Notes: generated from the sequence alone by a model not told the origin. DNA of 63,867 nucleotides from Bradyrhizobium sp. NAS96.2 (GCF_001908235.1 NZ_LGHK01000215.1:1-63867); one strand, 5' to 3'; numbered from the stretch's first letter, positions 44,442 through 54,339 are shown. A program made the numbers and translations.

Positions 44442-46864
44442 CAACCCGCCGCCCGCTTCTTCTCTTTCACCAGCTGCTCCTCCATCAGCATCTCGGTGCC
44501 GATGATGCCCTCGCGCGTGAGCTCCTCGACCTCGGCATCGGACAGGCCGAGCATGCCGGACAGGATCTCACGATTGTGCTCGCCGAGCGTCGGCGGCACC
44601 GAGCGGATCGCAAACGGCGCCTCGCCTTCGCGGAACGGCATCGACGGCTGCGGATGTTTGCCGATGAAGGCGCGATCGACCTGCTGGATAAAGCCGCGGG
44701 CGTGGAGCTGCGGGTCCTTCAACAGATCGATCGGCAGCCGCGCGACGCCGGACGCGACACCGGCGGATTGCAGCGCGGTCATCGCCGCATCCGCGTCGCG
44801 CGACGAAGTCCAGGCCGAGATCGCTGCCTCGATCTCAGCCTCGATGGCGCGGCGGCCCGCCGCCGTCTTGAGCGTCTCGTTCGTCGCCCAATCGTCGCGG
44901 CCGAGCAGCCGCGCAAGTTTCGGCCACATCGCGTCGTCAGATACCGCGACCACGATCCAATTGTCGTCGCCGTCGCAGCGAAAGCAGCCATGCGGCACGA
45001 AATCCGGATGGCGGTTGCCATACTTGGCCGGCGGCTTGCCGTCGATCGAATGCGCAACGATCCAGGGTGCGGCGAACGGCATCATGCATTCGATCTGCGC
45101 GAGATCGATGAACTGCCCCTGCCCTGTGAGCCTAGCGTGGATCAGCGCGGTCAGTACCGCGACAGCGCCATTGAGACCGCCGACGGCGTCGCCAAACGCG
45201 GTGTGGCTCATGACGGGCGGGCCGCCGGGATCGCCGACTACGCTCGGCAGGCCGGAGCCCTGCTCCAGGGTCGAGCCATAGGCGCGGCAGTCGCGGTGCA
45301 CGCTGCCGACGCCGAACGCCGACATCGACATCATCACGAGCTTCGGATTGATCTTGCTCAGCACCTCATAGCCGAGCCCGAGTTTCGGCAGCACCTCGAC
45401 CGAATAATTGTCGACCACGAGATCGGCATCGGCGAGCAGGCGTTTTGCAAGCGCCAGCCCCTTCGGCCGCGTCAGGTCGAGCGTGATGCCGCGCTTGTTG
45501 CGGTTCATGATGCAGTAGCGCACCGACTTCTCGTACATCTGCTCCAGCACATAGGCCGGGCGCCGATCGACGCCGCGCCACCAGTCCGGATACTGCGTCG
45601 CCTCGATCTTGATCACGTCGGCGCCGAGATCGGCGAGCGTGCGGGTGCAGATCGGCCCGGCCCAGCCCATCGAGAAGTCGACGACGCGGATGCCCGCGAG
45701 CGGCAAGCGATTGGTTACCGCCGGCTTCGGCACCGGCACGCGCGGCGCGGCCTCGTGCCTCGCCTGCTGCTCGCCGATATCAGGCACGCGGCCACCGCGC
45801 AGCGGCGGCGTTGCCGTCAGCCGCTGCATCGTACCGGCGCTGAAGCCAGCCTCGTCGCCGACCGTGATCGGCACGATGGCGCCGCGGGCGCGCTTCTCTT
45901 CGTCGGCGATGAGATCCGATATCTCCGGCACCGGTACGATCGGGATCTTGCGCTTGAGACCCTCAGTGAACCATTCCTGCGCGGTGCGCTGCTTCAGCTT
46001 CGGCAGGATCTTGCCTTCGATCTCGGCGACGCGCTGCAGCCGGTCGACGCCCATGACCAGCGTCGGATCATCGCGCAATTCGTTCAGCCCGAGCATCTCG
46101 CAGAACGCGCGCCATTGCGCCGGGGTCACCGTGGTGACGCCGAGCCAGCCTTGCTTGGTTTCGTAGATGCCGACCGGAAAGGTCGGCCAGAACCGGATGA
46201 CGCCGATCCGCCGCATGATGTCGCCGCGCTGGAACGCCTCGAACATGATGTATTCGGTGACGGCGATGCTGGCCTCGAACAGGCTGAGATGGCTTTCCCG
46301 CCCGCGGCCGTCCTGCATGCGGCCGAGCACCGACGATGCGGCGGCGATGAAGCCCCATAGCCCGCCCAGGATTCCGATCTGGAAATCCGGCGCGTGCATC
46401 GGCGGCCCCTGCTCGGGGCCGACCAGCTTCACGAGGCCGGTCAGCGCGCGGATCGTGGAATCGGTCGCCACATAGTCAGCGTAGGGACCACGATCGCCGA
46501 ACCAGGCGAGGTCGAGATGGATCAGGCCCGGGTTGTCGCGCTTGATCGCAGCGAGATCGATATCGGGACAATCGGCCGCAGCGATGCCGCGACCGTCGAG
46601 CAGGATGTCGCAGCTTTCGATCAATTCGCGCAGGCGCGCCGCGTCACTCTTAGCGAGCACAACACTCGATTTGTTGAAATTGAGAAACGCAAACCATGCG
46701 CTGTGCCCTTGCGGCGTCAGCGGCGCGGTGCGGCGAAGCGGATCGCCCTCGGGCGGCTCGATCTTCTGCACATCGGCGCCAAAATCGGCGAACAGCCGCG
46801 CGCAATAGCTCGTCGCCGCAGCACTTCCGATCTCGACAATCCGCAGATGCGACAACGCGCCCAT
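44441..46864 (-). CDS. Tandem-fused family III CoA-transferase (CaiB/BaiF type)
   Basis: 807 residues: two CaiB-like domains, about 1-370 and 395-790, joined by a polar linker (GEQQARHEAAPRVPVPKPAV). The second has GQGQFIDLAQIECMM, with the Asp that serves as nucleophile in the family, and TRTLADLGADVIKIEATQYPDWWRG. In the first the same place reads GRESHLSLFEASI, with no Asp, so that half is probably inactive. First gene of the operon with the peptide/opine-type importer. Likely activates an imported carboxylic acid. Confidence 0.92.
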
Positions 46865-46968
46865 CAGGCTTCCTCACCAACATGACCAGCCGGCGACAGC
46901 AGCTGATTCAGTTTTCTTGTTGGGTGAACTTGAAGCCGCGCCGACTGTGTGATGCAAGTGGAATTTTC

Positions 46969-46992
46969 TTCCGCTTGACGGAATTAGCGGAA
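46969..46992. promoter_or_regulatory. Inverted repeat upstream of CoA-transferase operon
   Basis: TTCCGCT (46969-46975) and AGCGGAA (46986-46992) with a 10-base spacer, 105 bp before the CoA-transferase start. Candidate operator; no bound protein can be named. Confidence 0.35.
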
Positions 46993-47041
46993 TTTGGCTG
47001 CGCTTGGCGCTTCGCGCGAAACGACGATTGTGCAGCCAATT

Positions 47042-47397
47042 GCAGGTGAGCTGCGCTTCGAACCAATGTTGCAGCGAGCTCGAAATTCGCGGCCATGCGC
47101 GCAAGACATGCGCGTATGTGGCGGCACTCGCGCGATGGATGCCGCGCAGTTCCTGCTCGATGGCCGGAAGATCAACACCGAGGCACCGGCCGGCCCTTGC
47201 GACGGGGCGACCATCGACCACAAGCTCGGAGATCAGCGACGCATTGCCGCGTGCGAACAAGAGGTCGAGCGGATCGTATCGAGAATCTGATCGCGCCCAA
47301 GCCGGTCGAGATCGATGCTGACGAAATCAGCCGGCGCGACGTCGTTGCGGATGTCGTGGTCGGAAGCAGAGAACAGGCGGGTTGCCGTGGCTTGCAT
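47042..47397 (-). pseudogene. Amidohydrolase C-terminal remnant with frameshift
   Basis: Two frames on the minus strand join into one familiar amidohydrolase ending. The first gives ATRLFSASDHDIRNDVAPAD then FVSIDLDRLGRDQILDTI; the other gives PLDLLFARGNASLISELVVD then GRPVARAGRCLGVDLPAIEQ and ELRGIHRA. One base is missing near 47270. The N-terminal catalytic part is absent. It lies upstream of and codirectional with the CoA-transferase operon, so it may once have been its first gene. Confidence 0.72.
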
Positions 47398-47408
47398 CGC
47401 TTCCCTCC

Positions 47409-47490
47409 TTCGTCATTGCGAGGAGCGAAGCGACGAAGCAATCCATCTATCCCCATGCCGAGGAATGGATTGCTTCGCTCGCAATGACGG
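47409..47490. repeat. Palindromic repeat, family A
   Basis: TCGTCATTGCGAGGAGCGAA, CGACGAAGCAATCCATC, then ATGGATTGCTTCG and CTCGCAATGACGG. It ends the amidohydrolase remnant, so the element may mark the breakpoint where the rest was lost. Confidence 0.72.
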
Positions 47491-47513
47491 CTAACTCAAT
47501 TCGCCGACGTCTC

Positions 47514-47985
47514 TCAGGTCGCGATGACATTGTCCTTGCGCGTCGCCCAGCCCGTCACCTGGCCCTCGATCAGCGAGAACAGGACGTAGAGCGCGACACC
47601 GAGACCGGCGAGCACGAACAGGCCGGCGAACACCAGCGGCACGTTGAAATTGGAGGATGCGGTCATCATGACGTTGCCGATGCCGCGGTTCGAGGCGACG
47701 GTCTCCGACAGCACGGCGCCGACGAAGGCGTAGGAGACCGCGACCTTCAGCGAGGCGAAGAAGAACGGCATCGTCCGTGGCAGCCCGACATTCCAGAGGA
47801 TGTCGAACTTGCTGGCGCCGAGCGCCTTCAGCACATCCTCGAGCTCGGGCTCGGTGGTGGCAAGCCCGGTTGCGATGTTGACGACGATCGGGAAGAAGCA
47901 GATCGACAGCGAGGTCAGCACCGCCGGCACGGTGCCGGAGCCGAACCACAGCACGAAGATCGGCACCACCGCGACTTGCCACGGT
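47514..47985 (-). pseudogene. Sulfonate/taurine-type ABC permease, N-terminally truncated
   Basis: The C-terminal half of an SsuC/TauC-type permease: AVVPIFVLWFGSGTVPAVLT, TTEPELEDVLKALGASKFDI, LPRTMPFFFASLKVAVSYAF. Family members have about 100 more N-terminal residues with further membrane segments. The frame is open to an ATG at 48017, but those first residues belong to another frame of the ATPase gene. The loss fits a deletion between the ATPase and permease genes. Confidence 0.75.
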
Positions 47986-48663
47986 GCGCGGGCGGGCGAA
48001 GTCGACACGGGAGTCATCGAGGATGCGGCCGGGCCGCGCGCTCATCACGCAGATGCGGCTCGCCAGGAAGCCGGCCTCGCGCAGATCGTGGGTGACCAGC
48101 AGCACGGTCGGCTTGTGGGTCATCCAGAGCTGGTGAAGGATCCCCCACAGCTCCTCGCGGGTGAACTGGTCGAGCGCGCCGAACGGCTCGTCGAGCAGCA
48201 GCATGCGCGGTTCGTGGATCAGCGCGCGGCACAGATTGGCGCGCTGGAGCATGCCGCCGGAAAGCTGCCAGGGATAGCGGCCGCCAAACGCTTTCAATCC
48301 GACCTGCTCGAGCAACGCATTGTTCTGGAACGCCATGCCGACCCGCATCGCGCGCGCCGCGACTTCACGGCCGCCGACGATGACAACGCCGGTGGTCGGT
48401 CGCGCCAGGCCCGAGACCAGCCGCAGGATGGTGGATTTGCCGCAGCCCGATGGACCGACCAGCGCCACGAACTCGCCGCCGGCGATCCGCAGCGTGGTCT
48501 TGGACAGGGCCGGCACGGCGCGGGCGCCGCGGCCGAAGGTGACGGAGGGCAAAGTGCATGCAAGCTGGATGCCAGCGGCCCGGCCGTTAAAAATCAAGGG
48601 GATCGTGGGACCGGCGGGCGCGGAGCCGGATTCCTTTTGGGCAATCCACAGCTCAAACTGCAT
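47975..48663 (-). pseudogene. Sulfonate/taurine-type ABC ATPase with internal and 3' deletions
   Basis: Starts MQFELWIAQKESGSAPAG at 48663. Walker A GPSGCGKSTI, signature QLSGGMLQRANL and Walker B LLLDEPFGALD are present, but between FQNNALLE and QVGLKAFGG (about 48305) some 40 residues usual for the family, including the Q-loop follow-up helices, are missing in frame. After RVDFARPR the frame runs into permease DNA read in the wrong phase. Probably non-functional. Confidence 0.72.
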
Positions 48664-48739
48664 GCAATTGCAGCGCCCGATTGTTTTAGCGGTATGATAA
48701 AGAGGCGTTCGAAGCTCGTTTCGAGAAGGATTCGCGGCA

Positions 48740-49516
48740 ATGGCGGCGCGCGCCGACACCAGCAAGGCCGACACCAGCAAGACGGCTGAATCGTCCGACA
48801 AGGTCAGCGTGATCTGCCGCGCACTGCGGCGCGCGATTATCGAGCAGGCGCTGGAGCCCGGCGCGAAACTGCCCGAGGACTCTCTGGGTGAACGCTTCGG
48901 CGTCAGCCGCACCATCGCGCGGCATGCGCTCGGGCAACTCGCGGCCGAAGGCCTCGTCGAGCTGCGCCGTAACCGCATCGCGGTGGTGGCGACGCCGAGC
49001 TGGCAGGAAGCACGCGATGCCTTCGACATCCGCATCGAGCTGGAGCGGCTGGTGGTGCGGCAGCTCGCCGGCAAGCTGACCAAGCCGCAGATCGCCGAAC
49101 TGAATGCCCATGTCGACGCCGAGGATCGCGCCCGCGACGGCACCGATGCGGTGTCGATCCGGCTCGCCACCGAATTCCACATCCTGCTCGCCCACATGAC
49201 GAACAGCCCGATCCTGGTGCGCTATGTCAGCGAGGTCGCCTACCGCTGCTGCCTGACGCTGTCGCTGTACAGCCGGCCGCATTCATCGGAATGCGCGATC
49301 AACGAGCACCGCGCGATCATCGCCGCGCTTGTGAAGGGCGACGTCGACAAGGTGATGGGGCTGATGCACAGCCACCTGGATTCCGTGGCGACCCGCGCGC
49401 TGGTCGCGCCCAGCCCGCAGCGCGGACGTGATCTGCTGGATATCCTGGCGCCCTATGCCGACGAGGCGAGCGGCGAAAAGGTGGTGAAGCTGCCGAAGGC
49501 GGTGCGGGGGCGGTAA
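48740..49516 (+). CDS. GntR-family (FadR/FCD subfamily) transcription regulator
   Basis: 258 residues. Winged helix 22-85 (ICRALRRAIIEQALEPGAKLPEDSLGERFGVSRTIARHALGQLAAEGLVELR) and an all-helical FCD ligand domain with metal-type histidines (EFHILLAHMTNSP, NEHRAIIAALVKGD, MHSHLDSV). A short DNA duplication encodes ADTSK twice at the N-terminus. Divergent from the decayed ABC genes with only 76 bp between; it likely once controlled them or controls nearby catabolic genes. Confidence 0.92.
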   Translation: MAARADTSKADTSKTAESSDKVSVICRALRRAIIEQALEPGAKLPEDSLGERFGVSRTIARHALGQLAAEGLVELRRNRIAVVATPSWQEARDAFDIRIELERLVVRQLAGKLTKPQIAELNAHVDAEDRARDGTDAVSIRLATEFHILLAHMTNSPILVRYVSEVAYRCCLTLSLYSRPHSSECAINEHRAIIAALVKGDVDKVMGLMHSHLDSVATRALVAPSPQRGRDLLDILAPYADEASGEKVVKLPKAVRGR

Positions 49517-49522
49517 CAGCGC

Positions 49523-49610
49523 TCGTCATTGCGAGCGAAGCGAACCAATCCACCGCACCGCTTGCTGAGGCATGGATTGCTTCGTCGCTTCGCTCCTCGC
49601 AATGACGGCT
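49523..49610. repeat. Palindromic repeat, family A
   Basis: CTCGTCATTGCGAGCGAAGCG at the left, GGATTGCTTCGTCGCTTCGC and TCCTCGCAATGACGG at the right. Between converging genes. Confidence 0.7.
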
Positions 49611-49616
49611 GAGGCA

Positions 49617-50036
49617 TCAGGCCTCAATCCCCCGCTGCAGCAAAATCTGCTCGGCGCTGTCGTTCCAGACGTCCATCTTGACGATCTGCCCGCCCTTCAC
49701 GACGAAGCGATCGACATAGCGGTTGCCTTCGAACGGCGTGCCGTCGATCCATTCGCCGTACAGCGTGCCGACGCTGTAGACGACGGTCTCGCCGGTGCCG
49801 GGACAGACGTCGAACCGGTCCATGCGCTTCTTCACCCAGCGATAGCGCCTGGCGTTGAAGCCGGTCGGCCCGCGCGGATGGTCGAATTCGCGCCCGCCGG
49901 TGAAGGTGATCACGGTGCCCGGCTTCATATAGGCCGCCGCCGCGTCGGGATCGGGGATCATCGACGCGGTCAGATAGGCCTCCACGATCTCGGCATCGGA
50001 CAGCGGGCGGGCATCGGCTTTGGCGGTAACGGACAT
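49617..50036 (-). CDS. SnoaL/NTF2-like protein
   Basis: 139 residues, cystatin-like alpha+beta barrel expected: LSDAEIVEAYLTASMIPDPDAAAAYMKPGTVITFTGG for the helices and VYSVGTLYGEWIDGTPFEGNRYVDRFVVKGGQIVKMDVWNDSAE for the sheet. ATG at 50036 is chosen over an upstream extension. Such proteins are small enzymes or ligand binders; no function can be assigned. Divergent from the amidohydrolase, with an AT-rich stretch (GCATATTTTTTAGAC) in the gap likely holding the promoters. Confidence 0.82.
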   Translation of the reverse strand: MSVTAKADARPLSDAEIVEAYLTASMIPDPDAAAAYMKPGTVITFTGGREFDHPRGPTGFNARRYRWVKKRMDRFDVCPGTGETVVYSVGTLYGEWIDGTPFEGNRYVDRFVVKGGQIVKMDVWNDSAEQILLQRGIEA

Positions 50037-50191
50037 GGTGGGGCCTCCGGGGATGATCGGGACTCTACAATCCGGCCGCCAAAGTGTATGCATATTTTTT
50101 AGACAATCCATCGAGCAAACTGCACACAATCTGATGCTGCCGATTCCTTGCCCTTCCGCTAGGCTAGGACCACCCTGATGTTTCTTCCGCG

Positions 50192-51427
50192 ATGACTGCG
50201 AAACCTGCCTTCGACCTGGTCTTCCGTCATGCCGTGACGCGCGCATCCGCGTCGGCGGTCGATATCGGCATCGCCGACGGCAGGATCGCCGCGATCGCGC
50301 CGCGCCTCTCCTGCGAGGCCGTCGAGGTTGACCTTGGCGGGCGGCTGGTGCTGCCGGGCTTCGTCGACACCCACATCCATCTCGACAAGGCCTGCCTGCT
50401 CGGTCGCTGCGGCCACGACCATGCGAGCCTTTCCGAGGCGATCCGCGCGGTGTCGGCGATGAAGCGCGACTTCACGGTCGAGGACGTCCATGCCCGCGGC
50501 ACCAAGGTGATCGAGCGCGCGATTGCGGCAGGCACCACACGGATGCGGACACATGTCGAGATCGACCCGCGGATCGGACTGCGCGGCTTCGAGGCGGTCA
50601 AGGCAATGAAGCGGGACTACGCCTGGGCGCTCGATCTCTCCCTTTGTGTGTTTCCGCAGGAGGGCCTGACCAACGATCCCGGCGCCGACGAGCTGCTGGT
50701 CGCCGCGCTCAACGACGGCGCCGAGGCGATCGGCGGCTGTCCCTATGTCGACACCGATCCGAACGCGCACATCGCGCGCATCTTCGATCTTGCGCAGCAA
50801 TTCGACCTCGATGTCGACCTCCATCTCGACTTCGACCTCGATCCGTCCTGGTCGCATATGGAGGAAGTCTGCCGGCAGACCGAGCGGCGCAACTATCACG
50901 GCCGCGTCGCGATCGGGCACGCGACCAAGCTGTCTGCACTGCCGCCGGAGCGGCTGAAGGCGGCGAGCGCCCGGCTTGCCGGGGCCGGCGTCGCGGTCAC
51001 CGTGCTGCCCGCGACCGACCTCTATCTGATGGGGCGCGACGCCACCCACAACGCGCCGCGCGGCCTGACCGCCGCGCACCGGCTGGTCGCCAACGGTGTG
51101 CTGTGCTCGGTCGCGACCAACAATGTGCAAAATCCCTTCACGCCGTTCGGCGACGCATCGCTGCTGCGGATGGCCAACCTCTACGCCAATGCCGCGCATG
51201 CCGGGATCGGCGAGTTCGATGCCTGCCTCGATCTCGTCACCGATCTGCCGGCACGGCTGATGAACCTCAGGGATTACGGCATCGCGGTCGGTAATCCCGC
51301 CGACATCGTCGTGCTCGACACCGACAGCGGAACCAATGCGATCGCCGAACTGCCCGACGTGCTGATGGGTTTCAAGAACGGCCGCAAGACGTTCGAACGC
51401 CAGCGGCCGACGCTGTTCCGGCCATAG
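50192..51427 (+). CDS. Cytosine deaminase-like amidohydrolase
   Basis: 411 residues. Metal motif HIHLDK, TRMRTHVEIDP, DLHLDFD, GHATKLSAL and VATNNVQNPFTPFGD place it in the cytosine deaminase/atrazine-amide hydrolase branch (the cytosine deaminase HVHLD and final Asp in SDN appear here as HIHLD and TNN). The change from SDN to TNN in the last motif may alter catalysis. Probably acts on a cyclic amide or aminated heterocycle. Unrelated in sequence to the enamidase at 4.3 kb. Confidence 0.88.
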   Translation: MTAKPAFDLVFRHAVTRASASAVDIGIADGRIAAIAPRLSCEAVEVDLGGRLVLPGFVDTHIHLDKACLLGRCGHDHASLSEAIRAVSAMKRDFTVEDVHARGTKVIERAIAAGTTRMRTHVEIDPRIGLRGFEAVKAMKRDYAWALDLSLCVFPQEGLTNDPGADELLVAALNDGAEAIGGCPYVDTDPNAHIARIFDLAQQFDLDVDLHLDFDLDPSWSHMEEVCRQTERRNYHGRVAIGHATKLSALPPERLKAASARLAGAGVAVTVLPATDLYLMGRDATHNAPRGLTAAHRLVANGVLCSVATNNVQNPFTPFGDASLLRMANLYANAAHAGIGEFDACLDLVTDLPARLMNLRDYGIAVGNPADIVVLDTDSGTNAIAELPDVLMGFKNGRKTFERQRPTLFRP

Positions 51428-51446
51428 ACCCGAACACTCCCTCCGC

Positions 51447-51600
51447 GTCATCCTGAGGAGCCGCGAAGCGGCGTCTCGAAGGATGCACGGCCCCGCTGCA
51501 TCCGAGCGGATATAGCCGGGCCGTTGCATCCGAGCGGATATAGCCGGGCCGGTCGCCCTTCGAGACGCGCGCAAGAGCGCGCTCCTCAGGGTGACGGTTA
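51447..51600. repeat. Palindromic repeat, family C
   Basis: GTCATCCTGAGGAGCCGCGAA, CTCGAAGGATGCACGGCCC, then GCCGGTCGCCCTTCGAG and CTCCTCAGGGTGACGG. Same family as at 5.5 kb, here enlarged by a tandem insertion. Confidence 0.7.
51497..51552. repeat. 28-bp tandem duplication inside the family C repeat
   Basis: Two units starting TGCATCCGAGCGGATATAGC follow each other (51497-51524, 51525-51552) and differ only in the last base. A recent slippage event. Confidence 0.8.
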
Positions 51601-51719
51601 ACGAACAGGCGAGCGCCGCCTTGCCAATACGCATTGTCGCCCTGCCCTGGCGCGAATTGACGCCTCTGTCGATCCGTTGTTGAACTTGCTCAACATCAAC
51701 AAAAGCCGGGCAGGAAACC

Positions 51720-52934
51720 ATGAGCAAATCCACCACGATCAAAAGCGTCGAGACGCTCGCCTGCGATGCCGGCTGGCGGAATTATCACTTCGTCAAGGTG
51801 ACGACCACGGACGGTCTGGTCGGCTGGAGCGAATATGACGAGGGTTTTGGCGCCCCCGGCGTGACGGCGGCGATCGAGCGGCTGTCGGCGCGGGTGGTCG
51901 GCAAGAACGCGTTCGAGCACGAGCGGATCTATGTCGAGCTGTTCGCCGCGACGCGCCCCGCCGCCGGCGGCGTGGTAGCGCTCGCGCTCGGGGCGATCGA
52001 GAACGCGCTGCTCGATGTCAAGGCCAAGGCGCTCGGCGTGCCCTGCTATGATCTGCTCGGCGGCAAGATCCGCGACCGCGTGCGGGTCTACTGGTCGCAT
52101 TGCGCGACCTGGCGCATCAACCATCCCGACTGGTACAAGCCGGCGATCACCGATCTCGACGGCGTCAAGGCGATCGGCGCCGAGGTGCGCGAGAAGAAAT
52201 TCACGGCGATGAAGACCAACATCTTCGTCTACACCGACGGCAAGCCGATGGGCTGGCGTCCCGGCTTCGGCTCGCCGTTCCAGCCCGAGATCAATATCGA
52301 CCGCACGGTGCTGCGCAATCTCTGCATGCATCTGGAAGCGATCCGCGACGGCGCGGGGCCGGATGTTGACCTTTTGCTCGACCTCAATTTCAACGCCAAG
52401 ACCGAGGGCTATCTGAAGATCCTGCGCGCCATCGAGAAGATGGACATGTTCTGGGTCGAGATCGACACCTTCAACCCGCAGGCGCTCGGCTATATCCGCC
52501 GCCAGAGCCCGCACCCGATCTCGTCCTGCGAGACGCTATTGGGCCTGCGCGAATTCCTGCCCTATTTCACCGAGCAGGCGATGGATGTCGCGATCATCGA
52601 CACGCCGTGGAACGGGGTCTGGCAGTCGATGAAGATCGCCGCCGCCGCCGAGCATTTCGAGGTCAACGTCGCGCCGCATAATTTCTACGGCCACCTCTGC
52701 ACCATGATGAACGCGCATTTCTGCGCGGCGGTGCCGAATTTGCGGATCATGGAGACCGACATCGATCGGCTGGCCTGGGACCACGAGCTGTTCACCCATA
52801 TACCCGAATTCGTCGACGGCCATCTCGTGATCCCCGACCGCCCGGGCTGGGGCACCGAGCCGAACGAGGAAGGCCTGCGCGCGCATCCGGCGAAGAACAA
52901 GGGCGGGCTGCTGAATTACGGGTTGAAGAAGTAA
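51720..52934 (+). CDS. Mandelate racemase/muconate lactonizing-type enolase-superfamily enzyme
   Basis: 404 residues. The N-terminal capping domain (about 1-125) is followed by the barrel. Catalytic Lys in KFTAMKTNIF, metal ligands in LLDLNFNAK, FWVEIDTFN and SSCETLLG, and a histidine in NVAPHNFYGHL are present, the pattern of sugar-acid dehydratases such as galactonate dehydratase. ATG at 51720 follows AGGAAACC. The substrate is probably a sugar acid or similar alpha-hydroxy acid. Confidence 0.9.
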   Translation: MSKSTTIKSVETLACDAGWRNYHFVKVTTTDGLVGWSEYDEGFGAPGVTAAIERLSARVVGKNAFEHERIYVELFAATRPAAGGVVALALGAIENALLDVKAKALGVPCYDLLGGKIRDRVRVYWSHCATWRINHPDWYKPAITDLDGVKAIGAEVREKKFTAMKTNIFVYTDGKPMGWRPGFGSPFQPEINIDRTVLRNLCMHLEAIRDGAGPDVDLLLDLNFNAKTEGYLKILRAIEKMDMFWVEIDTFNPQALGYIRRQSPHPISSCETLLGLREFLPYFTEQAMDVAIIDTPWNGVWQSMKIAAAAEHFEVNVAPHNFYGHLCTMMNAHFCAAVPNLRIMETDIDRLAWDHELFTHIPEFVDGHLVIPDRPGWGTEPNEEGLRAHPAKNKGGLLNYGLKK

Positions 52935-52964
52935 GGACCAGCGCCGGCTCTCTCCCCCCGTCGT

Positions 52965-53086
52965 CCCGGCGTAGGCCGGGACCCATAACCACCGCTGCGT
53001 GGTATGAAAAAGAACCTTGCCCCAGCGGAGTAAAACAAATTCCAGCTGGGGTAATGGGTCCCGGCCTTCGCCGGGACGACGCTTCC
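52965..53086. repeat. Palindromic repeat, family D
   Basis: GTCGTCCCGGCGTAGGCCGG then GACCCATAACCACCG at the left; GGGGTAATGGGTCCCGGCC then TTCGCCGGGACGACG at the right. Between converging genes. Confidence 0.75.
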
Positions 53087-53100
53087 TCAATCACCGCGCC

Positions 53101-54339
53101 TCAATTATCCTCCCGCACCGCCGTGAACGCGCTTTCGATTACGTCGCCGATCGGCTGCCAGGCGTTGCCGTCGAACTGCACCAGCCGCATCTGCTTGATC
53201 GGGCGGAAATCCTTCGGTCCGGTGTTGATGACGATCCCGGGCAGCGCGATCGGGCTCTGATAGTCCTTCAGCGAGGCCGCCTGCCGCATGATGTTGTCGC
53301 GCGACAGGTCATCGCCGCACTGGCGCAGCACCTGCATCAGCGTGTCGGCCGCGGCATAGCCGAACACGGCGTAGATGTCGTCCTTGTCGCCGTCGGGGTA
53401 ATACTTGTCCATGAAGGCGTCCCACGCCTTGATCTGCGGGTCGTTCTTCCAGGCGGCATCGCCGGCATCCTTGAGGAACGAGGTCGAGATCACGCCGAGC
53501 GAATTCTGCAGGCCCGCCGGCCGCAATGCGCTGGCGATCGAGGCCGACGCGTTGTCAAGGATGAACACCGGATGCCAGTCGAGGTCGGCGGCGACGCGGA
53601 TCGCGCGCGCCGCGATCGCGGGAGCGCCATCGAACACCAGGATGTCGGCGCCGGAGCCTTTCAGGATTCCGATCTGGTTCTGGATCGCGGTCTCCGACGC
53701 GTCGAAGGCGAGATCGGCGACGATCATCCCTGCGGTGTCGCCGAGCCCTTCCTGCAATCCCCTGAACAGATCGCGGCCGAACTGGTCGTTCTGCCAGAGC
53801 ACCGCGATCTTGCGGGAGGGATAGGCGGCCTGGATGTAGTTGGCGTAGATCTGCCCTTCGGCGCGGAAGGTCGGCTGCCAACCCATGGTCCAGGGGAAGG
53901 CCCTCGGATGCGCCCACTCCTCGTCGCCGGAGGCGACAAACAGCTGCGGGATCTTCTTCTCGTTGAGGTACTTTCGCACGGCGAGGTTGCTCGGCGTGCC
54001 GAACGAGCCGAACATCAGCAGCACGTCCTGCTTCTCGACGAGATCGCGGGTCTGCTCCATCGCCGTCTTCGGATTGGAGCTGTCATCGACCGAGACGAAC
54101 TTGATCTTGCGGCCGTTGATGCCGCCATGCTCGTTGACCATGTCGAAATAGGCCGCTTCCGCCCGCCCGATGGTCGCGAACGCGGCGAGCGGCCCGGTGT
54201 AGGGCATGACGTTGCCGACACGGATCTCGTTGCCGGCCGCCTGCGTCGCTGGCTGCGCGCACAACGGCGCCGCCGCCAGCAGTGCTGCGAGAGCAAGGAA
54301 TATCGAAAGCGCAGTTTGTCTTTTTGTTTGCATCAACAT
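53101..54339 (-). CDS. LivK-like periplasmic binding protein
   Basis: 412 residues from this ATG (a GTG at 54345 and an ATG at 54333 are also possible). Signal peptide about 1-30 (SIFLALAALLAAAPLCAQ), then IRVGNVMPYTGPLAAFATIGRAEAAYFDMVNEHGGINGRKI, typical of Peripla_BP_6. No permease or ATPase accompanies it. It follows HyuA on the same strand across a 250-bp repeat, so it may bind a hydantoin or related ligand. Confidence 0.88.
   Translation of the reverse strand: MLMQTKRQTALSIFLALAALLAAAPLCAQPATQAAGNEIRVGNVMPYTGPLAAFATIGRAEAAYFDMVNEHGGINGRKIKFVSVDDSSNPKTAMEQTRDLVEKQDVLLMFGSFGTPSNLAVRKYLNEKKIPQLFVASGDEEWAHPRAFPWTMGWQPTFRAEGQIYANYIQAAYPSRKIAVLWQNDQFGRDLFRGLQEGLGDTAGMIVADLAFDASETAIQNQIGILKGSGADILVFDGAPAIAARAIRVAADLDWHPVFILDNASASIASALRPAGLQNSLGVISTSFLKDAGDAAWKNDPQIKAWDAFMDKYYPDGDKDDIYAVFGYAAADTLMQVLRQCGDDLSRDNIMRQAASLKDYQSPIALPGIVINTGPKDFRPIKQMRLVQFDGNAWQPIGDVIESAFTAVREDN

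Noticed and set aside
46908..47321. Short open frames on both strands between the CoA-transferase and the decayed ABC genes
   Set aside because: They are pieces of the frameshifted amidohydrolase remnant or its antisense, not intact genes.
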